This document shows positions 8,801 to 17,732 of a stretch of 64,000 nucleotides of DNA, piece by piece (position 1 is the stretch's first letter; each line of letters opens with the position of its first letter). A model generated the notes under the pieces. That model had not been told where the DNA came from. It made no database searches and was given only the letters and a program-made list of their open reading frames with translations. This DNA is from Enterovibrio baiacu. GTDB taxonomy: Bacteria; Pseudomonadota; Gammaproteobacteria; Enterobacterales; Vibrionaceae. The stretch covers positions 124,001 through 188,000 of the forward strand of contig NZ_SCHN01000005.1 in assembly GCF_004120195.1 (NCBI RefSeq), given 5' to 3'. A program made the translations under genes and the position numbers.

Positions 8801-10453
8801 CTAAGCAAAGTATTCAGTTAACATGCGAATACGAAACGCATCTTTTTCAAACTTGGCGGTTTGTTTTTGCAACGCTTCTTCTGCATCGGTAATGCTGTTC
8901 GCCAATAGCTCCAAGAGATCCGAGTTTGCAAAGTTGTGCGGCAGTGCGGCATTTAGCTGCATTCTCGCCACACGGATCATGTGCTTCGCATCCTCTACCT
9001 TTTTAATCGCAGCGTCCGTTTTACCTTGCCATGCGTTAAAGGTTTCAGCGTCATCGTCATCAATGCCCGCAATCGCCACAGAAACAGGTCGGTTTGCGAT
9101 GTCTTTAATCATCAATTCCAAATCGCCTGTCACATCAAACTTGAGCATGCAAAGGTTCGGATTTTTGTTCACGTAGCCGTAAACATCACACGCACCGTTT
9201 TTGATTTTTTTCTCGAATTCACTGGCATCGACATACACCCAGCGGCTGTCCCCTTTCTCTTTTTCAGAGACAGACGGATTCGAATCCAACATCACCAGCT
9301 TAATTAAATTATGGCTCGAATTGACGGAATAGCGGCGGGCTTTTGAAAGATCGACCAGATACTTCTCTTTGCGCATCGACACTTCAGTGCCAACATCGTA
9401 GCCAAGTGTATCGACAATGTCTTCGGCCAACTCTTTCACGTCGTCGTTCGCATCTGTCGCAACAGAGAGGGCTTCTTGTTGGTTGAAGCACACTTGCTTG
9501 GCGAATTGGCGCATCACAGCATTGACTACACTGCGTGATTCAGGGCTGTGCCAGAGACATTCTTGCAGCAACAGAAGATCAACGGGATTGACCTCATTTC
9601 GGCCATTAAAGAAGGCACTGGCTTTCAGCAATCGCACGGCCTTTTTCCAGCGACGATCAGAAATATACAGCTCTTCCGCGGGGAATGGGTGTCCGCCATC
9701 TTCGGCTTCACGCTCTAACAGAAGTTTCAGTGCGTAGATCTTTTCAAACACATCATCAGACAGCGACACGAGATCAATTTGACGCTGCCACAGCTGGTAT
9801 TCCTGCGCTTTGATCGCAATGTCCGGGCCGATCTCTGCATCAGGGTCACCTTGCTCGCCAATGATCAGGCGTTTGAAATTGCCTTTCTCTTGAATACGGT
9901 TAACGAAAACGCGCACAAGCATGCGATCGTACAACGCATCGAGACCACTGTCCGCTTCGGGCAATTCGTTTGAGGCCGCAACGAGCAGGCGCATAGGAAC
10001 GGGTAAGACTTCGCTGCCGTTTCTGAATACGCGTTCATTTACCACAGTAAGGAGGGTGTTAAGAATGGCTGGGCCGGCTTTCCAAATTTCATCAAGAAAC
10101 ACGACATCAGCCGTTGGCAGATAGCCTTCGGTTAACCTGACGTATTTCCCATTGTCTTTTAGTTCTTGAATAGACAGAGGTCCGAATACCTCTTCTGGGG
10201 TTGAAAACCGCGTCATCAAGTATTCAAAAAAACTGCTGTTATCAAAGGCCTTAATGAGGCGTTTTGCGATGTAGCTTTTTGCAATCCCTGGCGGACCGAG
10301 AAGAAAAACACTCTCGCCGCTTAATGCTGCGAGCAAGCAAAGACGAATAGTATTCTCTCGCTCATAGACTCCACTCGACAGCGCGTTTACCAGTTTCTGG
10401 ATACGCTCAGGCAATAATGCATGATTTGTGGGCATAGCGATTTGATTCGTCAC
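8801..10453 (-). CDS. ravA: MoxR-family AAA+ ATPase RavA
   Basis: This encodes a 550-residue MoxR-type AAA+ ATPase, about 50 residues longer than E. coli RavA. Walker A (G-P-P-G-I-A-K-S, residues 53-60), Walker B (V-F-L-D-E-I-W, near 120) and the sensor region ([11 protein letters not shown]) are nearly identical to E. coli. The discoidal LARA region and a C-terminal coiled tail follow with lower similarity. The start is GTG at 10453, supported by CGGAG seven bases upstream; an internal ATG at 10435 is an alternative. ViaA follows immediately. A set of phased repeats lies 37-75 bp upstream and probably controls the operon. Confidence 0.95.
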   Translation of the reverse strand: MTNQIAMPTNHALLPERIQKLVNALSSGVYERENTIRLCLLAALSGESVFLLGPPGIAKSYIAKRLIKAFDNSSFFEYLMTRFSTPEEVFGPLSIQELKDNGKYVRLTEGYLPTADVVFLDEIWKAGPAILNTLLTVVNERVFRNGSEVLPVPMRLLVAASNELPEADSGLDALYDRMLVRVFVNRIQEKGNFKRLIIGEQGDPDAEIGPDIAIKAQEYQLWQRQIDLVSLSDDVFEKIYALKLLLEREAEDGGHPFPAEELYISDRRWKKAVRLLKASAFFNGRNEVNPVDLLLLQECLWHSPESRSVVNAVMRQFAKQVCFNQQEALSVATDANDDVKELAEDIVDTLGYDVGTEVSMRKEKYLVDLSKARRYSVNSSHNLIKLVMLDSNPSVSEKEKGDSRWVYVDASEFEKKIKNGACDVYGYVNKNPNLCMLKFDVTGDLELMIKDIANRPVSVAIAGIDDDDAETFNAWQGKTDAAIKKVEDAKHMIRVARMQLNAALPHNFANSDLLELLANSITDAEEALQKQTAKFEKDAFRIRMLTEYFA

Positions 10454-10489
10454 GGTGCTGCTCCGTTATTCCTTGATTTACCAAGAAGA

Positions 10490-10527
10490 TGTAACCACAT
10501 GTAACATATTGTTAATGCTTTGTAACC
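10490..10527 (-). promoter_or_regulatory. Phased direct repeats upstream of ravA, candidate OmpR/ArcA-type response-regulator site
   Basis: Read on the minus strand, four near-identical elements occur at 10- to 11-bp spacing: GGTTACA, ATTAACA, TGTTACA and GGTTACA. In plus-strand terms they begin at 10521, 10510, 10500 and 10490. Tandem half-sites in helical phase are how OmpR-family winged-helix regulators bind. G-T-T-A-C-A matches the OmpR half-site; the reverse-complement reading TGTTAA also recalls ArcA elements. The rest of the 344-bp gap to the sulfurtransferase gene shows only that gene's terminator. Confidence 0.5.
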
Positions 10528-10750
10528 AAATAAATGGCTTACTTATTGGTATACCACTTGGGATTTGATCTCATCCACCCTTAAATCTTAGTTTTCATTT
10601 TTGCTGCATGAAAACCATTCAATACATACCTCGTATTTTCAGGACTTTTTCCAGAAAATTCGCCACAAGATCACACCACCACGCTGGGTGTACTTTTGAC
10701 CTTGATACCCCCATCGAAAACACCCCTTTCGCACGATCTTTGAGTATAAA

Positions 10751-10776
10751 AAAGGCCTTCTATAAAGAAGGCCCAA
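10751..10776 (-). terminator. Intrinsic terminator after the sulfurtransferase gene
   Basis: GGCCTTC, loop TTTATA, GAAGGCC followed by TTTTTT on the minus strand, about 25 bp after the stop codon. Confidence 0.85.
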
Positions 10777-10797
10777 GATCGCTGTTTCTACGAATCG

Positions 10798-11649
10798 CTA
10801 TTGCAACACTTCAATGGGTAAACGATGATCGCCGCCCCACTCTGTCCATGAACCATCGTAGACAGCAATCACTTTTCCAATGGTGAATTCGCTTGCTAAT
10901 GCCACCGTGCAGGCCGTCACGCCAGAGCCACAGGTAGTGACATTTGGTAAGTCGTTAGACACGACGGTGGCCAGTAACAAGGTCAGATCCTGAGAGGATT
11001 TGAAGAAGCCATCTTGCATAACTGACGGGAATGGCAAGTTAACGGCATTGGGCATGTGTCCACTGCGCACACCTTCTCTTGGTTCTGCCACACTGCCACT
11101 AAAGCGCTCGAAAGGACGCACATCGATCACATTGAGTGCATTCTCTGTAATACCCGCCAGCAACGCATCTCTGTCGATATAGCGTTCAGGTTGGAATGTC
11201 GCGGTGTATTCCGTTGCTTGAGGTTGAATTGGCGCAGTAGTGTCTAGATCACCCCCCGCGTTTTCCCACGCAGGCAAGCCGCCATCCAGCAAAGCGACAT
11301 TTTGATGCCCCATCACTTTGAACATCCACCAGACACGCGGAGATGAGAAAATACCCGCACTGTCATACACGACAACGGTATCGGTATTGGCGATACCCAG
11401 TTTGCTCACGCTTTCCGCGAATAGCTCGGTCGATGGCAACATGTGTGGCAGAGACGATGCCTTATCTTTAATCTCGCCATCGAAATCAAAATATACCGCT
11501 CCCGGAATACGTTTCGTCTCCCACTCCTTCGCGCCGTTTCTTTCACTTCCCGGCATGAACCAGCTAGCATCGACGGTTTTGATATTTGGCGCAGAAACAT
11601 TGGCTTTCAGCCAGTCCACGTTGACAATTACATCAATATTCTGGGACAA
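10798..11649 (-). CDS. sseA: 3-mercaptopyruvate/thiosulfate sulfurtransferase (tandem rhodanese)
   Basis: This encodes a two-domain rhodanese of 283 residues (E. coli SseA is 281). The N-terminal inactive rhodanese domain spans about residues 8-140 and the C-terminal catalytic one about 155-280. The active loop reads C-G-S-G-V-T-A, the form associated with 3-mercaptopyruvate sulfurtransferases, with the catalytic Cys near residue 240. I chose a TTG start at 11649 because AGGAG lies six bases upstream and the resulting N-terminus matches the family. The ATG at 11685 would add 12 residues and has no ribosome site. It probably handles cyanide detoxification and sulfane sulfur transfer. It is monocistronic. 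Confidence 0.9.
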   Translation of the reverse strand: MSQNIDVIVNVDWLKANVSAPNIKTVDASWFMPGSERNGAKEWETKRIPGAVYFDFDGEIKDKASSLPHMLPSTELFAESVSKLGIANTDTVVVYDSAGIFSSPRVWWMFKVMGHQNVALLDGGLPAWENAGGDLDTTAPIQPQATEYTATFQPERYIDRDALLAGITENALNVIDVRPFERFSGSVAEPREGVRSGHMPNAVNLPFPSVMQDGFFKSSQDLTLLLATVVSNDLPNVTTCGSGVTACTVALASEFTIGKVIAVYDGSWTEWGGDHRLPIEVLQ

Positions 11650-11769
11650 ATCACTCTCCTTTGAAACGACGATCGTCAGGCGCATGGTTATGAGTTAGCA
11701 TAGCGCCGACACTCAATTGAGTCGCATTAAAGACGCACATGGCGTCATATCCTAAACAATAGGGATTTT

Positions 11770-12672
11770 ATGTTATCACGCAGATTACTTGGTGCTGCGA
11801 TCATCGCCGCACCAATGTTCACTTTTCCTGTACATGCTGCCACGATTTCGCTGTCAATTGATAATGACGGCGTTATCGGTACAGACCGAGAATACACGAG
11901 TGGCCTTTTCCTACGTTGGTCTTCAGATCCAGGCGCTATCGGGTATAGCATTGAAATCGGTCAGCAAATGTGGACCCCCTCTGACATTGAACTCACTGAG
12001 CCTCAGCCGAATGAGCGCGCCTATGCGGGTTTCCTGTATACACAGGCTAGGTTGTACCAACAAACCGATACCTTCGCACTCAAAGGCGGTTTGTTGCTAG
12101 GCACCGTTGGCCCTAATTCGGGTGCAGAGACAGGTCAATCCATCGTTCACACGATCGTAGGTTCTCCCGATCCACAAGGATGGGACTATCAAATCTATGA
12201 TGAGTTCATCTACCAATTAAGCGGCGAAGCACACCAACTCATCGCACACAGCCCAATGGGCGAATTCAGTGTGTTTGGTCGTGGTCAGGGCGGCAACTTC
12301 CAGAGTGAAGTCGCTGCGGGTGGTACTTACCGTCTTGGTATCGATCTCGGCAACACCTTCGGTTCAACGTCTGTGATAGCCGGAAACACCGTCGACACGG
12401 GCATGTTGAGCAACAGTGCTGCAGGTATGTTTTTCTTCACCACGATGGAAGCACGCTACCGTTTTGATGACGTGACGATTGAAGGCGATAAGCCTGCCGA
12501 AAACAGTGATTTGATCGTAGAGAATGTGCAAGCCGCAGCATCTGCGGGCTTTACGTGGTATTCGAATAACTGGGGTGCGACGGCATCTGCGACCATTCAA
12601 AGTAAGCAGTACGAAACAGCGAAGCGCAATCACCATACTTACGGCAACTTCACGCTGTTTTACCGTTACTAA
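11770..12672 (+). CDS. lpxR: Lipid A 3'-O-deacylase LpxR family outer-membrane protein
   Basis: This encodes a 300-residue outer-membrane beta-barrel enzyme with a 23-residue signal peptide ending V-H-A. It resembles Salmonella LpxR (DUF2219), which removes the 3'-acyloxyacyl chain of lipid A at the cell surface and so softens innate immune recognition. Candidate catalytic residues are all present: Asn32/Asp33 in the D-N-D motif, Thr43 in D-R-E-Y-T-S-G-L, and His127 in S-I-V-H-T-I-V-G, followed by the characteristic P-Q-G-W-D. The barrel ends in F-Y-R-Y with an aromatic C-terminus as expected for outer-membrane insertion. It is a single gene with AGGGAT upstream of the ATG. Confidence 0.88.
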   Translation: MLSRRLLGAAIIAAPMFTFPVHAATISLSIDNDGVIGTDREYTSGLFLRWSSDPGAIGYSIEIGQQMWTPSDIELTEPQPNERAYAGFLYTQARLYQQTDTFALKGGLLLGTVGPNSGAETGQSIVHTIVGSPDPQGWDYQIYDEFIYQLSGEAHQLIAHSPMGEFSVFGRGQGGNFQSEVAAGGTYRLGIDLGNTFGSTSVIAGNTVDTGMLSNSAAGMFFFTTMEARYRFDDVTIEGDKPAENSDLIVENVQAAASAGFTWYSNNWGATASATIQSKQYETAKRNHHTYGNFTLFYRY

Positions 12673-12720
12673 CGTTTGCGTGGTTTTTTCAGTGCAGATA
12701 AACACTGAGAGACACGCATA

Positions 12721-12748
12721 AAAATGGCGAGAGAATTCTCGCCATTTT
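12721..12748 (+). terminator. Intrinsic terminator, bidirectional
   Basis: AAAATGGCGAG and CTCGCCATTTT pair across a six-base loop between the convergent lpxR and Nudix genes. Confidence 0.85.
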
Positions 12749-12773
12749 TCTGTTCAAAGCAACATCCTGCCGC

Positions 12774-13310
12774 TTAGCTTACTTTCTGTTTTTCCATCAA
12801 TTCTGATGCAATCAATTCAAGCAAGTACGTTTCACGCTCAATCGACAAACCTTGTTTTTCGTTCGTCGCCATGTTGTGTTTATTGTGACGAATAGCGTCA
12901 TGGATATTCATCCAAACAGGCTGCATGCCGTTTTTGATTTCATAATCCTCTAACGACATTTCACCCAACTCTTCATCAATGTCGCACCAGAAACAGTAAG
13001 ACATCATGTGCATCACATCAAAATCGGGCTTGTACCAAGGGCGATATTCTTCATACGCGCCAAATGAAACGATGTTTCGAATGTTTTGCGCGCCCGTTTC
13101 TTCCTGAAGTTCGCGGATCAAGCCTTCCACTTCATTTTCATTCGGATCAATGCCACCACCCGGCAACGAGTAATCTTGATAGCGCTCGGTATACAGCAAA
13201 AGAATGCTTTCGCCACGCACAACAATGGCGCGTGCCGCACGTCGATGAAAAGTGGTTTTATCTTCTAAAGGAAGCACATCGGGGTGGATGCTGGTTTTAA
13301 TTACTCGCAT
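12774..13310 (-). CDS. Nudix hydrolase
   Basis: This encodes a 178-residue Nudix hydrolase. The 23-residue Nudix box is complete: G-G-I-D-P-N-E, then seven residues, R-E-L-Q-E-E-T-G-A (about residues 51-74), which binds the metal and cleaves nucleoside diphosphates linked to another moiety. The preceding R-A-A-R-A-I-V-V-R and the internal Y-S-L-P-G-G are usual for the fold. The substrate cannot be inferred. The ribosome site is weak. It is a single gene converging on lpxR. Confidence 0.85.
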   Translation of the reverse strand: MRVIKTSIHPDVLPLEDKTTFHRRAARAIVVRGESILLLYTERYQDYSLPGGGIDPNENEVEGLIRELQEETGAQNIRNIVSFGAYEEYRPWYKPDFDVMHMMSYCFWCDIDEELGEMSLEDYEIKNGMQPVWMNIHDAIRHNKHNMATNEKQGLSIERETYLLELIASELMEKQKVS

Positions 13311-13431
13311 TCGAATTCAGCCTGCGTATTTCAATCATCATCAAAGCAGCGCATTGCTGCTTAAAAATCCATCTACGTCACATGGGGACGAAGAAGTTCA
13401 CGCAGTCTATAGATCCATCAGGAGGGTTCAA

Positions 13432-13524
13432 GTGCTTTCTATGACTCACATTCCGAACATCGTCCTGTTTACATTTCTAGGATTATATTTAAGATACAGC
13501 GCACTTTTATCGGGATCCTGCTGA
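13432..13524 (+). CDS. Candidate small membrane protein (30 aa)
   Basis: A very strong Shine-Dalgarno AGGAGGG (13420-13426) precedes a GTG codon by five bases. The frame then encodes about 30 residues with a hydrophobic run (I-V-L-F-T-F-L-G-L-Y-L) and closes at TGA. It lies in the 506-bp gap between the Nudix gene and the HD-GYP gene, which otherwise shows only a small hairpin (AAGCAGC/GCTGCTT, 13344-13362). An in-frame ATG at 13441 is an alternative start. Expression is unproven; the case rests on the ribosome site and hydrophobicity. Confidence 0.3.
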   Translation: MLSMTHIPNIVLFTFLGLYLRYSALLSGSC

Positions 13525-13816
13525 AAATCACTAAACACATGTTAAAAACGCGGTTTTTTGGGGGCTCACAGCGATAATTTAAAATCAGGCGACATCGGCA
13601 TTCAACGTTTTCTTATTCAACATGCCGCATTGCATACTGTTATTTTGACGTTTTGCTCTAGATTCGTCTTCAAAACACCCCGTTTTTTCGTACATTGTAT
13701 ATAGTTATAAACATTAGCTATTGTTTAAATACTCAAAAAGCGCGTCGATTCCGCAGTTCGACAGGGGTGGTTACGTACCTTTTACCATTTTACTTTTCTA
13801 TACGGAGCGAACATCA

Positions 13817-14971
13817 ATGCTGCAAAAAGTCGCCATTGATAGCGTTGAGATTGGCATGTATGTCGAGCAGATCGAATCTCAGCGAACCCGCACCCGAATG
13901 AAAAAACCCGGCTTTATTCGCCGACAAGAAACCATCGAAAACCTCAGAGGTAAAGGCGTCGAGTATGTGTACATCGACGCAGACCAAGTCACTTCCACCG
14001 AAGACATTCAATACCACGCTACCCCCGTTGGAAAATACTCATCTGTCAAAGGCAATGATGAATTTGCCGCCGCGAAAGATCTCGTAGACAAATCTAAGGA
14101 ACAGCTGAGTAAGCTATTGAATGATGTTTACGCCAACAAACCGGTGGACATTGAACCCGTAAAAGAGGTCAGCGCCAATATCGTCGATAACATATTTGAG
14201 CGTCGTGAAGCGGTTTTGTGGATCAGCGGTATTCGTGAAAAGAGTGCCTACCTCCTCGAGCACTCGATGAATGTCGCCTTCCACTTGGTAAATTTCGGCC
14301 GATTCCTTGAACTCGACAGACAGACCCTTGAAGAATTGGCCATTGGCGGATTGGTTCATGACATCGGCAAGATCCTGATCCGCGATGAAGTGCTCAATAA
14401 ACCAGGAAAACTCACCGACGATGAATTCGTACACATGAAAGAGCACCAAACGCTCTCTCAACCTGTACTCGATAACATGGCTGAGTTGCCTGCTACCAGC
14501 AAAGACGTGAGCGTAATGCATCACGAGAAGATTGATGGAAACGGATACCCGAACGGCTTAAAAGGCGAAGAACTCACTTTGATCGGTCGCATGTCAGGCA
14601 TTGTGGATATTTATGATGCATTGACTGCCGAGCGCGTCTACAAACCCGCCCTTTCGCCCTCTGAAACGTTCAAGATAATGATTGGATTAACACCCTTCCA
14701 TCTCGATCCCGATCTCCTGAAGAAATTCATTCGCTGCATCGGTTTCTACCCTATCGGCTCCGTGGTAGAGCTCAGTAACGGGCGCATTGGCTTGGTATGC
14801 AAAGAAAATCCCGATGATTTAATGACCCCGACCGTGAAGCTTTTTTATTCGGGCCGCACTGAGTCTTTTAGAGAAGTCGAGTACATCGATTTGAAAAAGC
14901 GCCCTGACTTGAAGATTGCGCGTGGCCTCACAGAAGCGAAACTCAAAACATCCTTCAAAGATTTCCGCTAA
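13817..14971 (+). CDS. HD-GYP domain cyclic di-GMP phosphodiesterase with DUF3391 N-terminus
   Basis: This encodes a 384-residue protein with an N-terminal DUF3391-like domain (about 1-125) and an HD-GYP domain (about 140-330). The catalytic signatures are intact: H-S-M-N-V-A-F-H, G-L-V-H-D-I-G-K and H-H-E-K-I-D-G-N-G-Y-P-N-G-L-K-G, then D-I-Y-D-A-L-T-A-E-R-V-Y-K-P. It should hydrolyse c-di-GMP to GMP, lowering biofilm and favouring motility. The start at 13817 follows GGAG by nine bases; the longer open frame from 13721 lies in AT-rich leader. No receiver or membrane domain is seen, so the input is probably the DUF3391 part. Confidence 0.92.
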   Translation: MLQKVAIDSVEIGMYVEQIESQRTRTRMKKPGFIRRQETIENLRGKGVEYVYIDADQVTSTEDIQYHATPVGKYSSVKGNDEFAAAKDLVDKSKEQLSKLLNDVYANKPVDIEPVKEVSANIVDNIFERREAVLWISGIREKSAYLLEHSMNVAFHLVNFGRFLELDRQTLEELAIGGLVHDIGKILIRDEVLNKPGKLTDDEFVHMKEHQTLSQPVLDNMAELPATSKDVSVMHHEKIDGNGYPNGLKGEELTLIGRMSGIVDIYDALTAERVYKPALSPSETFKIMIGLTPFHLDPDLLKKFIRCIGFYPIGSVVELSNGRIGLVCKENPDDLMTPTVKLFYSGRTESFREVEYIDLKKRPDLKIARGLTEAKLKTSFKDFR

Positions 14972-15099
14972 GAACCCGCTGATTTATCCGTTTTTTGTTG
15001 TTTTCAGCATCAAACGAGCCAGTACAGCCATCTTAATCCATGACCGCAGCACACTATTTGCCTATAATGATGCGCTCATTTACTCGTGGAATAAGAAAA

Positions 15100-15522
15100 A
15101 TGCGAATTTGTGCCGTCGATTTGAAAAGCAACGAAGCGAACATCTGCCTCATTGAATTGGACCAAGGTCTGTTTGAAGTGCCGGATTGCCGCGCGCGTAA
15201 ATTCACTATTACTAACGCATCTGACACTGAGCAAATGCGTCACTTCCAACAGTCTTTTGCAAAGCTAATGGAAGACTACAAAGTCGACAAAATTGTTATT
15301 CGTGAGCGCCCAATGAAGGGTAAGTTCGCTGGCAGCGCGATTGGCTTCAAAATGGAAGCCGCTTTACAGCTGATCGATAACATGGATTGTGTTGTTTTCA
15401 CGTCTAGCGAAATGAAAGAGTCTCTGAAGCGTAACCCTGTGATGGTGTCGCTAAAAGACATCGGCTTGAAGCAGTTCCAAGAACAAGCATTCATGACCGG
15501 TTGCGCATACTTGAACAAGTAA
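15100..15522 (+). CDS. DUF3010 family protein
   Basis: This encodes a 140-residue soluble protein beginning M-R-I-C-A-V-D-L-K and resembling the DUF3010 family found in vibrios, pseudomonads and relatives. The N-terminal V-D-L-K-S-N-E-A-N and the central I-V-I-R-E-R-P-M-K-G-K-F-A-G-S segment recall an RNase H-like (RuvC/YqgF-type) fold with an early Asp, but this is inference. The start at 15100 follows GGAATAAG; the upstream open frame from 15040 is not supported. No experimental role is known to me. A strong terminator follows. Confidence 0.8.
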   Translation: MRICAVDLKSNEANICLIELDQGLFEVPDCRARKFTITNASDTEQMRHFQQSFAKLMEDYKVDKIVIRERPMKGKFAGSAIGFKMEAALQLIDNMDCVVFTSSEMKESLKRNPVMVSLKDIGLKQFQEQAFMTGCAYLNK

Positions 15523-15537
15523 GCCGCAACACAGTGA

Positions 15538-15566
15538 AAAACAGGCTGCCTTGTGCAGCCTGTTTG
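15538..15566 (+). terminator. Intrinsic terminator
   Basis: AAACAGGCTGC, loop CTTGT, GCAGCCTGTTT, immediately after the DUF3010 gene. Confidence 0.8.
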
Positions 15567-15708
15567 CTTTCTGCCTGCTTCATCTATCGTCATTAAACCG
15601 ACCACTACATAAATGCGCTCACCGTCTTACCGTTGAGTTCCGTTTATGGCTACTTTTGCCGTTATCCAATGTTATTGTTACTGCATCTTCACTGATGGAT
15701 GCAGGCAC

Positions 15709-17148
15709 ATGGACAACGTCAATACCCTCAGACAACAAGCAAGGCTCTCTCGCGACCCGCGCTTTGATGGCGTGTTTTATATCGGGGTACTTTCAACTGG
15801 CATCTATTGCCGCCCTATTTGCCCAGCGCCGACACCGAAAGAAGAAAACATCCGTTATTTTGATTCCGCCATCGAAGCCGCCGCCCAAGGGTTTCGGCCT
15901 TGCCTACGTTGTCGTCCAGACAGCGCACCAGGTTCTCCGGCTTGGATTGGCAAAGAGACAACACTGAAACGCGCATTAGGCTTGATTCAAGCTGGCTTTC
16001 TGCAAGATAACGCGATTCCAGCACTCGCAGAAAAACTCGGTGTGACTGATCGTTATCTGCGAAAACTGTTCACCCAAACTCTCGGGTGCTCACCAAAACA
16101 ATACGCGCTGTACCAACAAATTTTGTTTTCAAAAAAGCTACTTCATGAAACCAATCTCTCAGTCACTGACATTGCGTTTGCTGCGGGCTTTAACAGTGTT
16201 CGCCGATTTAATGATTGCTTTCAATTACAAATGCAATTGTCGCCAACACAAGTGAGACGCAAGAAAACACACCACTCTGATGCCATCTGTTTGATGCTGC
16301 ATTACCGCCCACCTTTCAATTGGCAGGCATTCCACGATTTTGTGAACACAAGACAGATAAATGGCGTGGAGTGGCTAAAGGGTAATAGCTACGGTAGATC
16401 CTTTATCTATTTGGATACAAAAGGCGAATTTACCGCCACGTTAAACCCTGAAAAGCATGCGATTTCGATTGAACTGAGGCTCGACAATCCAAAGTATCTG
16501 TATCTCATCATCAATCGCATTAAGCGCATTTTTGATGTCGATGCGAATCAGACCGTCATTGATTCAGTGCTCGCTGACGCGCTTTCAACAAACGACGATG
16601 TGTCACTCGGCGTGAGAATCCCTGGTGTATGGAATGTGTTCGAAGCGGGCGTGAGAGCCCTGTGCGGTGAGTCGCTTTATGACCAGCCCGACCATACCAG
16701 TGACACTGTTAGCGTACTTTCGCATCTTGTTAATGGCACTCAGACGTTTTTGAGCAATGCCGATGACACCCTAACGACCAAGTATTTCCCAACACCTGAG
16801 GCGTTGTTATCTGCGCTATCAGTGAAATTAGAAGACGCAAACGAGGCGGCGGCAAACAACCTTGACGAGGCACTGAGAGAAAAACTCATCGCATGGGCAA
16901 CATTTTGTATCAAACACCCCGACCTTGATGCACAACGCGATCTGGGTGATTCGCCACTTTCGCCCGATCACAAAGATTACGCCTTATTACGAGGGTTTGG
17001 CCTGCCCGACCTTGCGCTGTCATTTAAAGGCAACAGAGAAACACTGAGTGATTTGGCGAAGAGCCAAATGGATAATGCCGTTCCTTGGCGAAGCTATCTC
17101 GCGCTGACACTGGTAAACAAAGACAACCAACACACTTGCACTCCTTAA
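15709..17148 (+). CDS. AdaA-AlkA fusion: methylphosphotriester-sensing regulator fused to an AlkA-like glycosylase
   Basis: This encodes a 479-residue three-part protein. The Ada zinc domain has Cys34, Cys38, Cys65 and Cys68 (G-I-Y-C-R-P-I-C and F-R-P-C-L-R-C), which would accept a methyl group from DNA phosphotriesters. An AraC-type helix-turn-helix region follows (about 85-185). Then comes an AlkA N-domain (about 195-290) and a helical C-terminal part aligned with the HhH glycosylase domain. In that last part the G-I-G-P-W-T-A hairpin and the catalytic Asp of AlkA are not recognisable, so base excision activity is doubtful. The ATG at 15709 is preferred over 15646 because it matches the usual family N-terminus. 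The ogt gene follows after 56 bp and may be a target or operon partner. Confidence 0.85.
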   Translation: MDNVNTLRQQARLSRDPRFDGVFYIGVLSTGIYCRPICPAPTPKEENIRYFDSAIEAAAQGFRPCLRCRPDSAPGSPAWIGKETTLKRALGLIQAGFLQDNAIPALAEKLGVTDRYLRKLFTQTLGCSPKQYALYQQILFSKKLLHETNLSVTDIAFAAGFNSVRRFNDCFQLQMQLSPTQVRRKKTHHSDAICLMLHYRPPFNWQAFHDFVNTRQINGVEWLKGNSYGRSFIYLDTKGEFTATLNPEKHAISIELRLDNPKYLYLIINRIKRIFDVDANQTVIDSVLADALSTNDDVSLGVRIPGVWNVFEAGVRALCGESLYDQPDHTSDTVSVLSHLVNGTQTFLSNADDTLTTKYFPTPEALLSALSVKLEDANEAAANNLDEALREKLIAWATFCIKHPDLDAQRDLGDSPLSPDHKDYALLRGFGLPDLALSFKGNRETLSDLAKSQMDNAVPWRSYLALTLVNKDNQHTCTP

Positions 17149-17204
17149 TGACACAATTACACCAGAGTTCGCTCTGAGCTACGGAAGAAAAGAAGGAATC
17201 GACC

Positions 17205-17732
17205 ATGACAAATTATCGCTGCGAATACGACTCTCCACTTGGTGTGATCATTCTCACTGCATCCGATAAAGGTTTAACGTCGCTCACGTTACCGAACTAC
17301 AAATATGACATTCCGACATCCGAGGATGATGTCATCACTCGCGAACCCTTTGAAACCGTGATAGCCCAACTCGACCGCTACTTTGCCGGTGAAGCAATTG
17401 AGTTTGATGTGTCGCTTGATTTATTGGGTACAGATTTCCAATGCACGGTGTGGGAAGCGCTGCAAACCATACCAGCAGGTGAAACCTTGAGTTATGGTGA
17501 ACTGGCACAACGTATTGAGCGCCCAACCGCCTCTCGTGCAGTGGGGGCCGCCAACGGACAAAACCCCGTGTCCATCATCGTGCCTTGTCACCGTGTGATT
17601 GGTAAGAACGGAACATTAACAGGGTATGCGAGCGGCCTAGAAGCGAAGCAATGGTTGCTAAAACACGAGCAAAAAATGGCCGCCGATACCTTTAGCTTAT
17701 CGCCACTAACGTCCGCTGAGCCAACAGCTTGA
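17205..17732 (+). CDS. ogt: Methylated-DNA--[protein]-cysteine S-methyltransferase
   Basis: This encodes a 175-residue suicide repair protein that transfers alkyl groups from O6-alkylguanine to its own cysteine. The active motif I-V-P-C-H-R-V-I-G (Cys near residue 128), the Y-G-E-L-A and the S-R-A-V-G-A-A-N-G-Q-N-P helix-wing elements are complete. It lacks an Ada regulatory domain, and the separate upstream AdaA-AlkA gene supplies one. AAGAAGGAA precedes the ATG. Its last 41 bases overlap the convergent GNAT gene, an arrangement that may give mutual interference. Confidence 0.95.
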   Translation: MTNYRCEYDSPLGVIILTASDKGLTSLTLPNYKYDIPTSEDDVITREPFETVIAQLDRYFAGEAIEFDVSLDLLGTDFQCTVWEALQTIPAGETLSYGELAQRIERPTASRAVGAANGQNPVSIIVPCHRVIGKNGTLTGYASGLEAKQWLLKHEQKMAADTFSLSPLTSAEPTA

